Source: Leucobacter sp. UT-8R-CII-1-4 (GTDB lineage Bacteria > Actinomycetota > Actinomycetes > Actinomycetales > Microbacteriaceae). Taken from it: a stretch of 64,000 nucleotides of DNA. Below the pieces are notes generated by a model. That model saw nothing but the letters and a program-made list of their open reading frames with translations. It ran no database searches and was not told the origin of the DNA. Of this stretch, positions 27,318 through 36,216 are shown in pieces. Location of the stretch: assembly GCF_030010235.1 (NCBI RefSeq), contig NZ_JASCRS010000001.1, positions 682,001-746,000 on the forward strand, read 5' to 3'. The position numbers and the translations under genes were made by a program. The number at the start of each line of letters is the position of its first letter. Position 1 is the first letter of the stretch.

Positions 27318-29999
27318 TTAACGTTCAAGCCCCTCTGGCAATGGTCGCTCCTCAACAAAACGTGCGCCAAGGACCTCCCGAACCACCGATTCGCCATATC
27401 GGGTAAACCCCGGAGATTCACGTTTCGCTGGGGCGTCGCCTGCGGCGGCAGTTGCTGAGGTGACTGGTCGATCAGACGACGTTTCAGGTGAAGACGTTTG
27501 ACCAGAGCTTGCCGCAGGATTCGACTGGGCCGCATGATCTGCCTGAGCCGCAAAGCCCGTTGGCAATGCGAAACCGGGCGCAGGAGCTGTTGGCAATTGC
27601 GCCACCGCGGCAATCCGTGCGGCTGCATCTGCCGCGAGCGTCGCTGTAGATTCGGCGCTCAAATCTGCTGCGCCCGCAGTCGCGGCCTGCGCGACCTGAG
27701 CGCTCTGCACGGCTTGCGCGGCTTCAGGTTCTTCCTTGAAGGCAGCGCTCGAAACGGCACCTGTTTCACCGTAGGGCTCTGGCTCGTAGTCAGGCTCTGG
27801 TGGAATGTCGTATGCCGGTTCGGGATAGTTCTCGATGGGAGCCGGTGGCGCCGGTGTTTCTTCGGCGGTAACGGCTTGAGTTTGTTCAGCTACCGGGATC
27901 GATTCAGCCGAAGGAGAGGGCTCCTCTGCGGCTTGCTCGTCGCTCTCACGACCGGCAAAGGTTGGCCGCACACCCTCTGGCAATGGCTTCGGAACGTACT
28001 TCACGCTGATGCCAAGTGAAGCCGAAAGGGCCTCACGCAACGGGCCTGCTCCACTTGACTTGAAAGCGTCAAGATCGGCCTTAGATGCCAGACCCACCGT
28101 CAAAATCTCACCCTCAAATGCGAGCGGCTGTACCTGACGCACAGCGTTCCAAGCCTCACGATTGCTCTCAAGAAGTTCGTCGAGCAGATCTGGCCAGACT
28201 TCGAGCAGGTCTTCGAGGCCGGGCTCGTCGTTCTCAAGGGCTTGTTCGAAGACTTCGTCTGTCGCCCCAGCTTCTGACACTGCCTGAGCTGGAATAGGTG
28301 CGGCTTCAGTCGCTGAAGGCACCGTCTCTGGCGATGAAGCATCGGCAGAGTGCTCCGATGTAGCCGGAGCAGGCTGAGCTAGTGCGGCCTGAGTCGGTGC
28401 TGCCTGAGTCGGTTCGGGCTTTTCTACAGCTGCCTGTGGCTCAGCGGCCTGTGGCTCAGCCGTTTGGCTCTCTGACTCGGAGGCAACTGCAGGTGCAGAA
28501 GCTGAGGCCTGTGCTGCAGGAGCATGCCCACCAAGCGGAACCATCGGAGGGCGAGTCACACCCGAATCATCTGACTTCAAGAAGTCACGGGCTGAACGCA
28601 TAGCTGCGATCACGTCGTTGGGTACCGGCGGCGCGGTCTGCGCTGGTGCCGCAGGGGCCACCTGCGGTGGAGTCGCGGGAGCTGCCGCCTGGTTGCTTTG
28701 CGCTGGCGCAGCAAAACTCTGAGCAGGTACTGGCGCTGCGGCAGGCTCGACTGTAGGGGCAGCAGGCGCAGCAGCAGCGGGTGTGCCGCCGAATGAGTTC
28801 GCCGCAGGCGTGCTCTGTCGCGGTGCAGCAGGGGCAGCGACAGCTACCTGACCTGCCGAAGCGTTGTTCGCGCTGATCAGCGCACGTGCAACCATCAGTT
28901 CTAGGTGCAATCGCGGCGCCGTTGCACCCACCATAGTGTCGAGGGTGCCGCTCACGGTGTCAGCGATCTTCGAGAGTTGCGCTGGGGTGAAGGCCTGGGA
29001 CTGAGCGAACATTGCGTCAAGCTGATCCTCGGGGACCCCTCGAAATACCGCAGACGCTCCCTGGATCGACGTCGCCGAAATAACGATCAAATCGCGCAAA
29101 CGCTCAAGCAGGTCTTCGACAAAACGGCGCGGATCTTGCCCCGTCTGCACCACCCGGTCGGTCGCACGGAAGGCCGCAGCAGCATCGCCAGCGCCGAGGG
29201 CATTCACCACGTCATCGATCACTTCACCGCTGGTAAAGCCAAGCAACCCGGTCGCACGCTCAAGCGAAACCGCTCCGCTTTCGCTGCCTGCGATGAGCTG
29301 GTCAAGAATCGAAAGCGTGTCACGCACAGACCCACCGCCAGAACGCACCACCAGGCCAAGCACACCCTGCTCAACCTGCACACCCTCGGTATCGCAGAGC
29401 TGTTGCACGTAGTCCATCAGTGCGCCGGGCGCAATGAGACGGAATGGGTAGTGGTGGGTACGCGAACGAATCGTGCCAATGACTTTTTCTGGCTCGGTCG
29501 TAGCGAAGATGAACTTCACGTGCGGTGGCGGCTCTTCAACAATCTTCAGCAGAGCGTTGAAGCCTCCCGAGGTCACCATGTGAGCCTCGTCAATAATAAA
29601 AATCTTGTAGCGATCACGTGCCGGTGCGAACACGGCACGCTCGCGAAGCTCGCGCGCATCGTCGACACCACCGTGGCTTGCGGCGTCAATCTCAACCACG
29701 TCGAGCGAGCCGCCACCATCGCGACTCAGTTCAACACAGCTTGGGCAGACACCGCAGGGAGTGTCGGTCGGACCCTCTGCACAGTTCAGGCAACGCGCAA
29801 GGATTCGCGCCGAAGTGGTCTTACCGCAGCCGCGCGGGCCGCTGAAAAGATAGGCATGACCGATGCGCCCCGAACGAAGCGCAGTCATGAGCGGCTCAGT
29901 CACATGAGCCTGCCCGATCATCTCGGAAAATGCCTCTGGCCGATAACGGCGATACAGTGCGGTAGCCACGCTCTCCATGGTACTTGTACCGTCCGACAT
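27318..29999 (-). CDS. dnaX: DNA polymerase III subunit gamma/tau
   Basis: The clamp-loader ATPase and replisome organiser. 893 residues: the AAA+ domain opens ALYRRYRPEAFSEMIGQAHV, with Walker A FSGPRGCGKTTSARIL, the Cys4 zinc module CLNCAEGPTDTPCGVCPSC and Walker B IFIIDEAHMV. A long Ala/Pro/Glu-rich linker (about 385-620) is interrupted and followed by tau-like segments (VWPDLLDELLESNREAWNAV). Actinobacterial DnaX proteins are often long like this. A second ATG at 29978 could be the start. The plus-strand SDR gene is divergent. Confidence 0.95.
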   Translation of the reverse strand: MSDGTSTMESVATALYRRYRPEAFSEMIGQAHVTEPLMTALRSGRIGHAYLFSGPRGCGKTTSARILARCLNCAEGPTDTPCGVCPSCVELSRDGGGSLDVVEIDAASHGGVDDARELRERAVFAPARDRYKIFIIDEAHMVTSGGFNALLKIVEEPPPHVKFIFATTEPEKVIGTIRSRTHHYPFRLIAPGALMDYVQQLCDTEGVQVEQGVLGLVVRSGGGSVRDTLSILDQLIAGSESGAVSLERATGLLGFTSGEVIDDVVNALGAGDAAAAFRATDRVVQTGQDPRRFVEDLLERLRDLIVISATSIQGASAVFRGVPEDQLDAMFAQSQAFTPAQLSKIADTVSGTLDTMVGATAPRLHLELMVARALISANNASAGQVAVAAPAAPRQSTPAANSFGGTPAAAAPAAPTVEPAAAPVPAQSFAAPAQSNQAAAPATPPQVAPAAPAQTAPPVPNDVIAAMRSARDFLKSDDSGVTRPPMVPLGGHAPAAQASASAPAVASESESQTAEPQAAEPQAAVEKPEPTQAAPTQAALAQPAPATSEHSADASSPETVPSATEAAPIPAQAVSEAGATDEVFEQALENDEPGLEDLLEVWPDLLDELLESNREAWNAVRQVQPLAFEGEILTVGLASKADLDAFKSSGAGPLREALSASLGISVKYVPKPLPEGVRPTFAGRESDEQAAEEPSPSAESIPVAEQTQAVTAEETPAPPAPIENYPEPAYDIPPEPDYEPEPYGETGAVSSAAFKEEPEAAQAVQSAQVAQAATAGAADLSAESTATLAADAAARIAAVAQLPTAPAPGFALPTGFAAQADHAAQSNPAASSGQTSSPETSSDRPVTSATAAAGDAPAKRESPGFTRYGESVVREVLGARFVEERPLPEGLER

Positions 30000-30128
30000 T
30001 CGCGTTGCCGTTTACTCAGCCAGCTCTGGTGCGGCCAGGCACTCGCAGGTAAAGTTTCGGGCAAGCGTGCCCCCGCAAACAGCCGCGCAAACAATGTCAC
30101 CCAGTGCTGTGTGAGAACAGGAAACTCC

Positions 30129-30935
30129 ATGAATGTAGCGGGCAAGGTTTTTGTCGTCACCGGAGCGGGCGCGGGTATTGCTCGCGAAGTCACCCTGCTC
30201 CTTTTGCAAAACGGGGCACACGTCGCCGGTGTTGACCTCAATGCCGAAGGTCTCGACGAGACGGCAGCGCTCGCCTCCGTACGCAAGCGGTTCAGCAAGC
30301 ATGTGCTCGACATTTCAGATCGGGAGGCGACCGCCGCCCTGCCAGATGAAGTACGAGCCGCACACGGCCAGATCGACGGGCTCCTAAACATCGCCGGAGT
30401 GATCCAGCAATTCGTGAAAATCAACGAGCTCCCCTTCAACGAAATCGAGAAGGTCATGAACGTCAACTTCTGGGGCGTCATAAATATGGTGAAAGCATTT
30501 CTGCCTGAACTCATTGCTCGCCCTGAAGCTGCCCTGGTAAATGTGTCAAGCATGGGCGCATACGCGCCAGTGCCTGGCCAAGCTGTCTACGGCGCATCAA
30601 AGGCCGCCGTACGGCTGCTGACCGAAGCCCTCTACGCTGAACTCAAAGACACGAATGTTGCTGTCACAGTGATTTTTCCCGGCGCAATCGGCACCGACAT
30701 TGCAAAGAACTCAGGCGTCACTCTCGGCGGCGACGTCGCTGAAGAAGCAGCCGCCACAGCCCACAAGACGACTCCCCCGGCAGAAGCCGGGCGCATCATC
30801 GTACGAGCCCTTGAACGCGGAACGTTCCGTGCAACGATTGGCTCAGATGCCAGAGCGATGGATCTGCTCTCGCGATTGAGCCCCAAAAAGGCAACTGAAA
30901 TCATTGCCAAACAGATGGGTGATCTGCTCGGCTAG
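30129..30935 (+). CDS. Short-chain dehydrogenase/reductase
   Basis: A 268-residue classical SDR. Cofactor motif VVTGAGAGIAREVTLLLLQNG, then LNIAGVI, the catalytic Ser in VNVSSMGAYAPVPGQ, and YGASKAAVRLL with the Tyr-x3-Lys pair. D39 after the second strand (GVDLNAEG) favours NAD(H). Substrate unknown. AGGAA precedes the ATG. The stop codon directly abuts that of the convergent ackA. Confidence 0.9.
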   Translation: MNVAGKVFVVTGAGAGIAREVTLLLLQNGAHVAGVDLNAEGLDETAALASVRKRFSKHVLDISDREATAALPDEVRAAHGQIDGLLNIAGVIQQFVKINELPFNEIEKVMNVNFWGVINMVKAFLPELIARPEAALVNVSSMGAYAPVPGQAVYGASKAAVRLLTEALYAELKDTNVAVTVIFPGAIGTDIAKNSGVTLGGDVAEEAAATAHKTTPPAEAGRIIVRALERGTFRATIGSDARAMDLLSRLSPKKATEIIAKQMGDLLG

Positions 30936-32123
30936 CTAACCGGCGACAACCTCAAGCGTCTGCCTCGCGATCTCTGCTTCTTCGTCGGTGGGCACCACGA
31001 GCACCGTCACTCTTGATGAGTCGCTGCTGATCACACGGGCAGCCGAGCTTGGGGCAGCATTTCGCTCGGCATCAATCTCGATGCCGAACCACTCAAGCCC
31101 GGCACATGCAGCCGCGCGAAGCGGAACATGGTTTTCGCCGACCCCCGCAGTAAACACAATCGTGTCGGCTCCGCCAAGCAGCGCAAGGTATGCGCCAATG
31201 TAATGCTTGAGCCGTCGAATCGTGACCTCAAAAGCCAGCATCGCGGCCTCATCGCCCGCAGCAACTCCGGCTCGAATGTCTCGCATGTCGTTCGATCCGG
31301 CGAGCCCAAGAAGGCCAGATTCTTTATTGAGCAGGCGATCCACCGCGTCAACATCAAGCCCGGCGCGCATGAGATGCAGAAGTGCACCCGGGTCAATATC
31401 GCCGCTTCGTGTGCCCATCACAAGCCCGGCGAGTGGAGTCATGCCCATTGAGGTATCTACCGAACGACCGCCGTCAATGGCGCAGGCAGAAGCACCGTTT
31501 CCGAGGTGCAGAATGATCTGCTTGAGTTCAGAGACTGGTCGATCGAGTAGGGCAGCTGCCCGTTGCGACACCACCTGATGCGAGATTCCGTGAAAGCCGT
31601 AGCGGCGCACGCCATACTTCTCAGCCGCGTTCTTGTCGATGGCGTAGCTATATGCAGCTTCGGGCATAGTTTGGTGAAATGCGGTGTCAAAGACAGCCAC
31701 ATGCGGCACGTCTGGAAAAGTTTCACGCGCAGCAACAATGGCGCTGTAGTTCGCAGGATTGTGCAGTGGGGCAAGTTCACCGAGCGCAAGAATCTGCTCG
31801 GCAACCTCATCGGTAATCAGTGTCGGCCCGTGAAACTCGCTACCGCCCTGCACTACGCGGTGCCCAACGGCAGCTACATCGAGCTCGGCAAGCGGCGTGC
31901 CTGCCTTCGCGAAGCCGTGCACCATCTGCCGAAAAGCTGCCGAATGATCGGCAATTGGAGTCTCCCAAACGAACGCCTCACCAGGCACCTCGTGTTGCAC
32001 GCGACCGTTTGCCTCGCCAATACGCTCAACCAATCCGCTTGTGCGGCGCTGGCCTGTCACGCAATCAATCAGTTGATACTTGATCGATGACGACCCGGCG
32101 TTGATGACGAGGATGTTGTGCAT
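30936..32123 (-). CDS. ackA: Acetate kinase
   Basis: Interconverts acetate plus ATP and acetyl phosphate plus ADP. 395 residues with LVINAGSSSIKYQLID at the N-terminus, YGFHGISHQ, HLGNGASACAIDGGRSVDTSMG and FTAGVGEN. It follows pta after 52 bases; together they form the reversible acetyl-CoA/acetate pathway. AGGAC precedes the ATG. Confidence 0.97.
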   Translation of the reverse strand: MHNILVINAGSSSIKYQLIDCVTGQRRTSGLVERIGEANGRVQHEVPGEAFVWETPIADHSAAFRQMVHGFAKAGTPLAELDVAAVGHRVVQGGSEFHGPTLITDEVAEQILALGELAPLHNPANYSAIVAARETFPDVPHVAVFDTAFHQTMPEAAYSYAIDKNAAEKYGVRRYGFHGISHQVVSQRAAALLDRPVSELKQIILHLGNGASACAIDGGRSVDTSMGMTPLAGLVMGTRSGDIDPGALLHLMRAGLDVDAVDRLLNKESGLLGLAGSNDMRDIRAGVAAGDEAAMLAFEVTIRRLKHYIGAYLALLGGADTIVFTAGVGENHVPLRAAACAGLEWFGIEIDAERNAAPSSAARVISSDSSRVTVLVVPTDEEAEIARQTLEVVAG

Positions 32124-32175
32124 GTGTTGTCCTGACTATGGTGTGAGCTAAGAAGCTGCGTTGCTCTGTCGACGT

Positions 32176-34293
32176 TTACACTGCGCCGGGCGCTGCAGAC
32201 TGCACTGCGGTAATCGCCACCGTGTTCAAAATGTCCTCAACTGTCGCGCCGCGAGAGAGGTCATTCACCGGTTTGTTCAAGCCCTGAAGCACCGGACCAA
32301 CCGCCACGGCACCAGCCGAGCGTTGCACCGCCTTGTAGGTGTTGTTGCCCGTATTCAGGTCAGGGAAAATGAAAACCGTCGCATGGCCGGCAACAGTTGA
32401 TCCAGGGAGCTTAGAAGCCCCTACACCCGGATCAGTCGCCGCGTCATACTGAATCGGCCCCTCAACCTCAAGAGCCGGGCGTGCCGCTCGCACCAACTCA
32501 GTCGCCCGACGCACCTTATCCACCTCAGCGCCAGTGCCCGAATCACCGGTGGAGTACGAGAGCATCGCGATCCGAGCGTCGACACCAAATTGCACCGCAG
32601 TTGCAGCCGAGGAAATCGCAATATCGGCCAACTGCTCTGCGGTGGGATCCGGATTCACCGCACAATCACCATAAACAAGCACCCGGTCCGCCAGCGCCAT
32701 AAAGAACACACTCGACACCACAGAAACACCCGGCACAGTCTTGATGATTTCAAGGCTAGGTCGAATCGTGTGTGCCGTGGTGTGCGCGGCACCCGAAACC
32801 ATACCGTCAGCGAAACCGAGGTGCACCATCATGGTGCCGAAGTAGCTCACATCATTCATACGCTCATCAGCAATTTCGCTGGTAACGCCCTTGTGCCCGC
32901 GCAAACGCACATACTCGGCAATGAACTGATCGCGCATCGGGGTACGCACGGTCGGATCGAGAATCGCTGCCCCATCAAGCGCCAACCCAAGATCAGCAGC
33001 GCGGCTACGAACGCTTGATTCCTCACCAAGAATCGTGAGGCGCGCAGTGCCCCGGGCAAGGAGCGTGTGAGCTGCCCGAAGCACCCGATCATCTGAACCC
33101 TCAGGCAACACAATGTGGGCATTCGCGGCCGCCGCCCGCTCGAAAAGCTCATACGAAAACATCGTCGGTGTTCGCACACTCCCCTGGTGCACGCGCATCA
33201 GCTCATGTAACGCCTCAACATCAACATGCTCGCGGAACAGCCCAATCGCAGTTTCTAGTCGCCCACTTGCCTCAGCCGTGAGCAGCCCGCGCGCGTGCAT
33301 AATGCGCTGAGCCGTATCGAAAGTTCCGTGCGAAGTGCGAATGACCGGAAGCGAAGAACCAATACCGTCAAGCAAACGTTCAACATCTGGTGCAAGCGCA
33401 AAATCACCGTTAAGCACTACCGCAGCAAGGTCAGGGAAGGTCGGCGCCTCGTGCGCCATCGTCACCGCCAGCAAAGTCTCTGCGCGATCCGCTGCCACCA
33501 CAACGACCGAAGACTCGATCAATCGCGGCAGCACGTGCTCCATCGCCATACCGGCGATCACAATGTCACGCACATCACGGGCGAGCGCGTCTTCACTGCC
33601 GCGAAGCATCTGACCGTCGACAGCCTCAAGCACCGCGTTGACCGTTGGTGAGACAAGCGCGAGCTGCTCTGGCACAGTCCAGACGGGGGTCCCCTCTGGC
33701 AGCTCCTTTGCGACTGCAGCTTGAATCTCATCGAGAGACGTGGGATCAGCACGATTCACAACAGCCGCAAGCAGTGTCGCATGAGCATTCCGCAGTTCAT
33801 GCACACTCAACTCAGTGAGCTGCGCCAAATCGCCAGAGCCGCGCGCGGCCGACTGACCAAGAGTTTCAATGCCATCATGCTGTCTGCCACCAAGGATCAG
33901 AAGCACTGGGCTGTCCAGGTTTGCCGCGATTCGCGCGTTAAAGGTGAGCTCAGTCGGTACGGCAACATCGGTGAAATCACTACCCACAACAAGCACCGCA
34001 TCGCACTCGTCACGCATGGCACGATATGCAGCAACGATCTTGGTGATCGCCGCATCGGGATTCTCGTGCGCTTCTTCGTAGGTCACGCCAACACACTGGT
34101 CGTATTCGTGCCCGGCGGTCGCCCGAGTCAGCAGCAATTCAAGCACACGGTCCCGCGTTGCTCTGCTCCGAATCAGCGGACGGAAAACGCCAACTCTTGG
34201 CGCTCCCGCACGAAGTGAATCAAGCACGCCAATGGCAACCGCGCTCTTGCCGGTTCTGCCTTCTGCCGATGTGAGATAGATGCTAGCCGTCAC
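32176..34293 (-). CDS. pta: Phosphate acetyltransferase
   Basis: Transfers acetyl from CoA to phosphate. 705 residues in the long form: an N-terminal P-loop/dethiobiotin-synthase-like domain (IYLTSAEGRTGKSAVAIGVL), a DRTGG domain in the middle (about 210-320), and the catalytic PTA_PTB domain (about 380-700; LPEGSDDRVLRAAH, GMVSGAAHTTAHTIRP, SSVFFMALADRVLVYGDCAVNP). First gene of the pta-ackA pair. Confidence 0.96.
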   Translation of the reverse strand: MTASIYLTSAEGRTGKSAVAIGVLDSLRAGAPRVGVFRPLIRSRATRDRVLELLLTRATAGHEYDQCVGVTYEEAHENPDAAITKIVAAYRAMRDECDAVLVVGSDFTDVAVPTELTFNARIAANLDSPVLLILGGRQHDGIETLGQSAARGSGDLAQLTELSVHELRNAHATLLAAVVNRADPTSLDEIQAAVAKELPEGTPVWTVPEQLALVSPTVNAVLEAVDGQMLRGSEDALARDVRDIVIAGMAMEHVLPRLIESSVVVVAADRAETLLAVTMAHEAPTFPDLAAVVLNGDFALAPDVERLLDGIGSSLPVIRTSHGTFDTAQRIMHARGLLTAEASGRLETAIGLFREHVDVEALHELMRVHQGSVRTPTMFSYELFERAAAANAHIVLPEGSDDRVLRAAHTLLARGTARLTILGEESSVRSRAADLGLALDGAAILDPTVRTPMRDQFIAEYVRLRGHKGVTSEIADERMNDVSYFGTMMVHLGFADGMVSGAAHTTAHTIRPSLEIIKTVPGVSVVSSVFFMALADRVLVYGDCAVNPDPTAEQLADIAISSAATAVQFGVDARIAMLSYSTGDSGTGAEVDKVRRATELVRAARPALEVEGPIQYDAATDPGVGASKLPGSTVAGHATVFIFPDLNTGNNTYKAVQRSAGAVAVGPVLQGLNKPVNDLSRGATVEDILNTVAITAVQSAAPGAV

Positions 34294-34458
34294 ACACTAA
34301 GCCTATTCCGCGAGGCTGTGACGCTCCAATGCGTCTTGATCCGAAGCTACTCGCCGCAGGCCGAACCGCCCGGGCGGTCGTGCGTAAAACAGTGCACCCA
34401 GCCATCGGTCACGCCTTGAACTAGCCCTAAGCTCCGCCGCCAACCGAGCAAAAGAAAA

Positions 34459-34488
34459 GCGGGGTTGCACCCGTAGGTGCAACCCCGC
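34459..34488 (-). terminator. rplJL operon terminator
   Basis: GCGGGGTTGCACC (34476-34488 on the complement) with a 4-base loop and a perfect 13-bp stem, followed on the minus strand by TTTTCTTTT. A classical intrinsic terminator. Confidence 0.92.
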
Positions 34489-34540
34489 CGATCCATCACC
34501 CCCTAGACGCAACTAGTGCGCAGGGAGCAACGAAGCGAAA

Positions 34541-34918
34541 TTACGCAAGCTTAACGCCAGCGCCAGCCTCTTCGAGCTTAGCCTTTGCGTCTTCAGCAAC
34601 GTCCTTCTTTGCAGCCTCGAGAACAGGCTTTGGAGCCTCTTCTACGAGAGCCTTTGCTTCGCCGAGGCCCAGGCCGGTGAGCTCGCGCACAACCTTGATG
34701 ACCTGGATCTTCTTGTCGCCAGCCGACTCGAGAATGACGTCGAACTCGTCCTTCTCTTCAACCTCAGCAGCAGCAGCAGCTGGTGCAGCAGCAACTGCAA
34801 CTGGAGCAGCAGCCGAAACCTCGAAGGTCTCCTCGAATGCCTTGACGAACTCCGAGAGCTCGATGAGGGTCAGGCCCTTGAACTGCTCGAGCAGCTCTTC
34901 AGTCGAAAGCTTAGCCAT
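34541..34918 (-). CDS. rplL: 50S ribosomal protein L7/L12
   Basis: 125 residues. An N-terminal dimerisation domain ([25 protein letters not shown] is the family start), an Ala-rich hinge and the C-terminal factor-binding domain ([24 protein letters not shown]). It forms the ribosomal stalk that recruits translation GTPases. AAGGAGAA precedes the ATG. Downstream of rplJ. Confidence 0.97.
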   Translation of the reverse strand: MAKLSTEELLEQFKGLTLIELSEFVKAFEETFEVSAAAPVAVAAAPAAAAAEVEEKDEFDVILESAGDKKIQVIKVVRELTGLGLGEAKALVEEAPKPVLEAAKKDVAEDAKAKLEEAGAGVKLA

Positions 34919-34999
34919 GATGTTCTCCTTGATGTTTGCCCTCACGCAGCGCGTGAGCAGCGGGTCTTATGTTGCGAAACCTGCTTACGCAGGAATTCT

Positions 35000-35509
35000 T
35001 TACGCGTCCTGCTTTTCCTGCAGCTGGCCGAATGCGCGTGCAGCGCTTGCGGGCAGTGCGTTGAACAGGCGTGCGGCACCGACGAGAGAAGCCTGCATTG
35101 CGCCTGCGGCCTTAGCCAACAGCACCTCACGGCTCTCAAGATCAGCGAGCTTGCCAACCTCAGCGGCGGTCAGTGGCTTGCCATCGAAGTAGCCAGCCTT
35201 TACCACCAACAGAGGATGTGCCTTGGCGAAGTCGCGCAGACCCTTTGCCACAGCAACGGTGTCACCGTGCACGAAAGCGAGAGCCGAAGGACCGGCCAGC
35301 TCGTCATCGAATGCAGTGATGCCAGCGTTGTTCGCAGCAATCTTGGTCAGCGTGTTCTTCGCCACGGCGTATGTCGCGTGCTCACGAATGCTGTTGCGCA
35401 GCTCGCGCAGTTCAGCAACGGTGAGACCGCGGTACTCGGTCAGCAGAACGGCAGTCGACGCTTCGAAATTCTTCTGAAGGTCGGCAACCGTAGCATCCTT
35501 CGTAGCCAT
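35000..35509 (-). CDS. rplJ: 50S ribosomal protein L10
   Basis: 169 residues. Anchors L7/L12 dimers to 23S rRNA. Seen: ASTAVLLTEYRGLTVAELRELRN, VAKNTLTKIAAN and the C-terminal L12-binding helix (ALPASAARAFGQLQ). AGAGGAG precedes the ATG. It heads the rplJ-rplL operon; rplKA is not adjacent. Confidence 0.97.
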   Translation of the reverse strand: MATKDATVADLQKNFEASTAVLLTEYRGLTVAELRELRNSIREHATYAVAKNTLTKIAANNAGITAFDDELAGPSALAFVHGDTVAVAKGLRDFAKAHPLLVVKAGYFDGKPLTAAEVGKLADLESREVLLAKAAGAMQASLVGAARLFNALPASAARAFGQLQEKQDA

Positions 35510-35640
35510 GGCGCTCCTCTAGCTTGTCTTGCCCTTGCGGCGGTTGCCGCTCGGGAACCCAAACGCCTGGAGAAACGAAAAAGCTCCGGCGCGCACGCAC
35601 GGAGCTTCATTTTGACGAGGATCGCTCTTCGCCTTCAAGG
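35510..35640 (-). promoter_or_regulatory. rplJ leader with attenuator-like hairpin
   Basis: The untranslated leader of the L10 operon, where L10(L12)4 normally binds to repress translation. Within it, AAGCTCCG (35581-35588) and CGGAGCTT (35600-35607) form an 8-bp stem followed on the minus strand by TTTTTCG, which looks like an intrinsic terminator placed before the gene. Leader identity rests on position; I could not align the kink-turn motif. Confidence 0.5.
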
Positions 35641-35807
35641 AAAATCGTACCTGCGCTGGTCTTTGCTATTTGGTGCGACTCGGGCTTTCGCTCGAATCTC
35701 ACTGCCTAACAAACGTTCCGGAGTTCTTGCGAACTCTACCGGCGGTCTTGGGCCAGAGGAAAGCTTAACACAGTCGCCGTCGTTTTCGCGAACAGGCCGT
35801 ATCTCTG

Positions 35808-36019
35808 CCGAGTGGATACGTTGTTGGCGAGTGGATACGTTCTCGCCGAGTGGATACCTTGTCCCCCAGTGGATACGTTGCTGGCCAGAGGGCACGTTGT
35901 TGGCCAGAGGATACGTTGTTGGCGAGTGGATACGCTGCCACCGAGCGGATACGTTGTCACCGAGCGGATACGTTATATCGCTGTCCCGCGTATCCACTCG
36001 GCAACAACGTATTCACTCG
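35808..36019. repeat. 19-bp minisatellite: nine direct and two inverted units
   Basis: A unit close to CCGAGTGGATACGTTGTTG recurs nine times with a strict 19-base period (GGATAC cores at 35814, 35833, 35852, 35871, 35890, 35909, 35928, 35947 and 35966). Two units in inverted orientation follow, 19 bases apart (GTATCC at 35990, GTATTC at 36009). The inverted pair can fold back on the first two units. The period is not a multiple of three, and no spacers are present. Confidence 0.95.
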
Positions 36020-36042
36020 GCGAAGTTGACGGCGTGGGCAGA

Positions 36043-36210
36043 CGCCGGCAGGTGCGGGCACGGCAAACGTCGGCAACAAGTGTGAGCAGGCGCCGGCAGG
36101 TGCGGGCACAGCAAACGCCGGCAACAAGTGTGAGCAGACGCCGGCAGACGCCGGCAGGCGTGAGCAGGTGCGGGCAGGTGGCGGCAAGTCCGGTCAGGCG
36201 TGAGCAGGCG
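36043..36210. repeat. 48-bp tandem repeat with short GC-rich sub-units
   Basis: CGCCGGCA recurs at 36043, 36091 and 36139 (48-base period) and again at 36149. The first two 48-bp units (GCCGGCAGGTGCGGGCAC...CAACAAGTGTGAGCAG) are nearly identical; after 36149 the array decays into short GTGAGCAGG and GCGGGCAGG pieces. It ends just before the response-regulator stop codon. Confidence 0.9.
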
Positions 36211-36216
36211 CAGGCG

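Noticed and set aside
28905-30128. A long upstream extension of the SDR gene
   Set aside because: It is antisense to the conserved dnaX AAA+ domain; the SDR homology begins at the ATG at 30129, which has its own SD.
30000-30128. SRP (4.5S) RNA gene upstream of dnaX
   Set aside because: This is a common location, but the conserved GGAAGCAGC-type core was not found on either strand.
34303-34512. A 69-codon frame between pta and rplL
   Set aside because: It runs through the rplL terminator stem and has no SD or homology.
35808-36019. CRISPR array
   Set aside because: Units are directly adjacent with no unique spacers, the unit is only 19 bp, and no cas genes are present.
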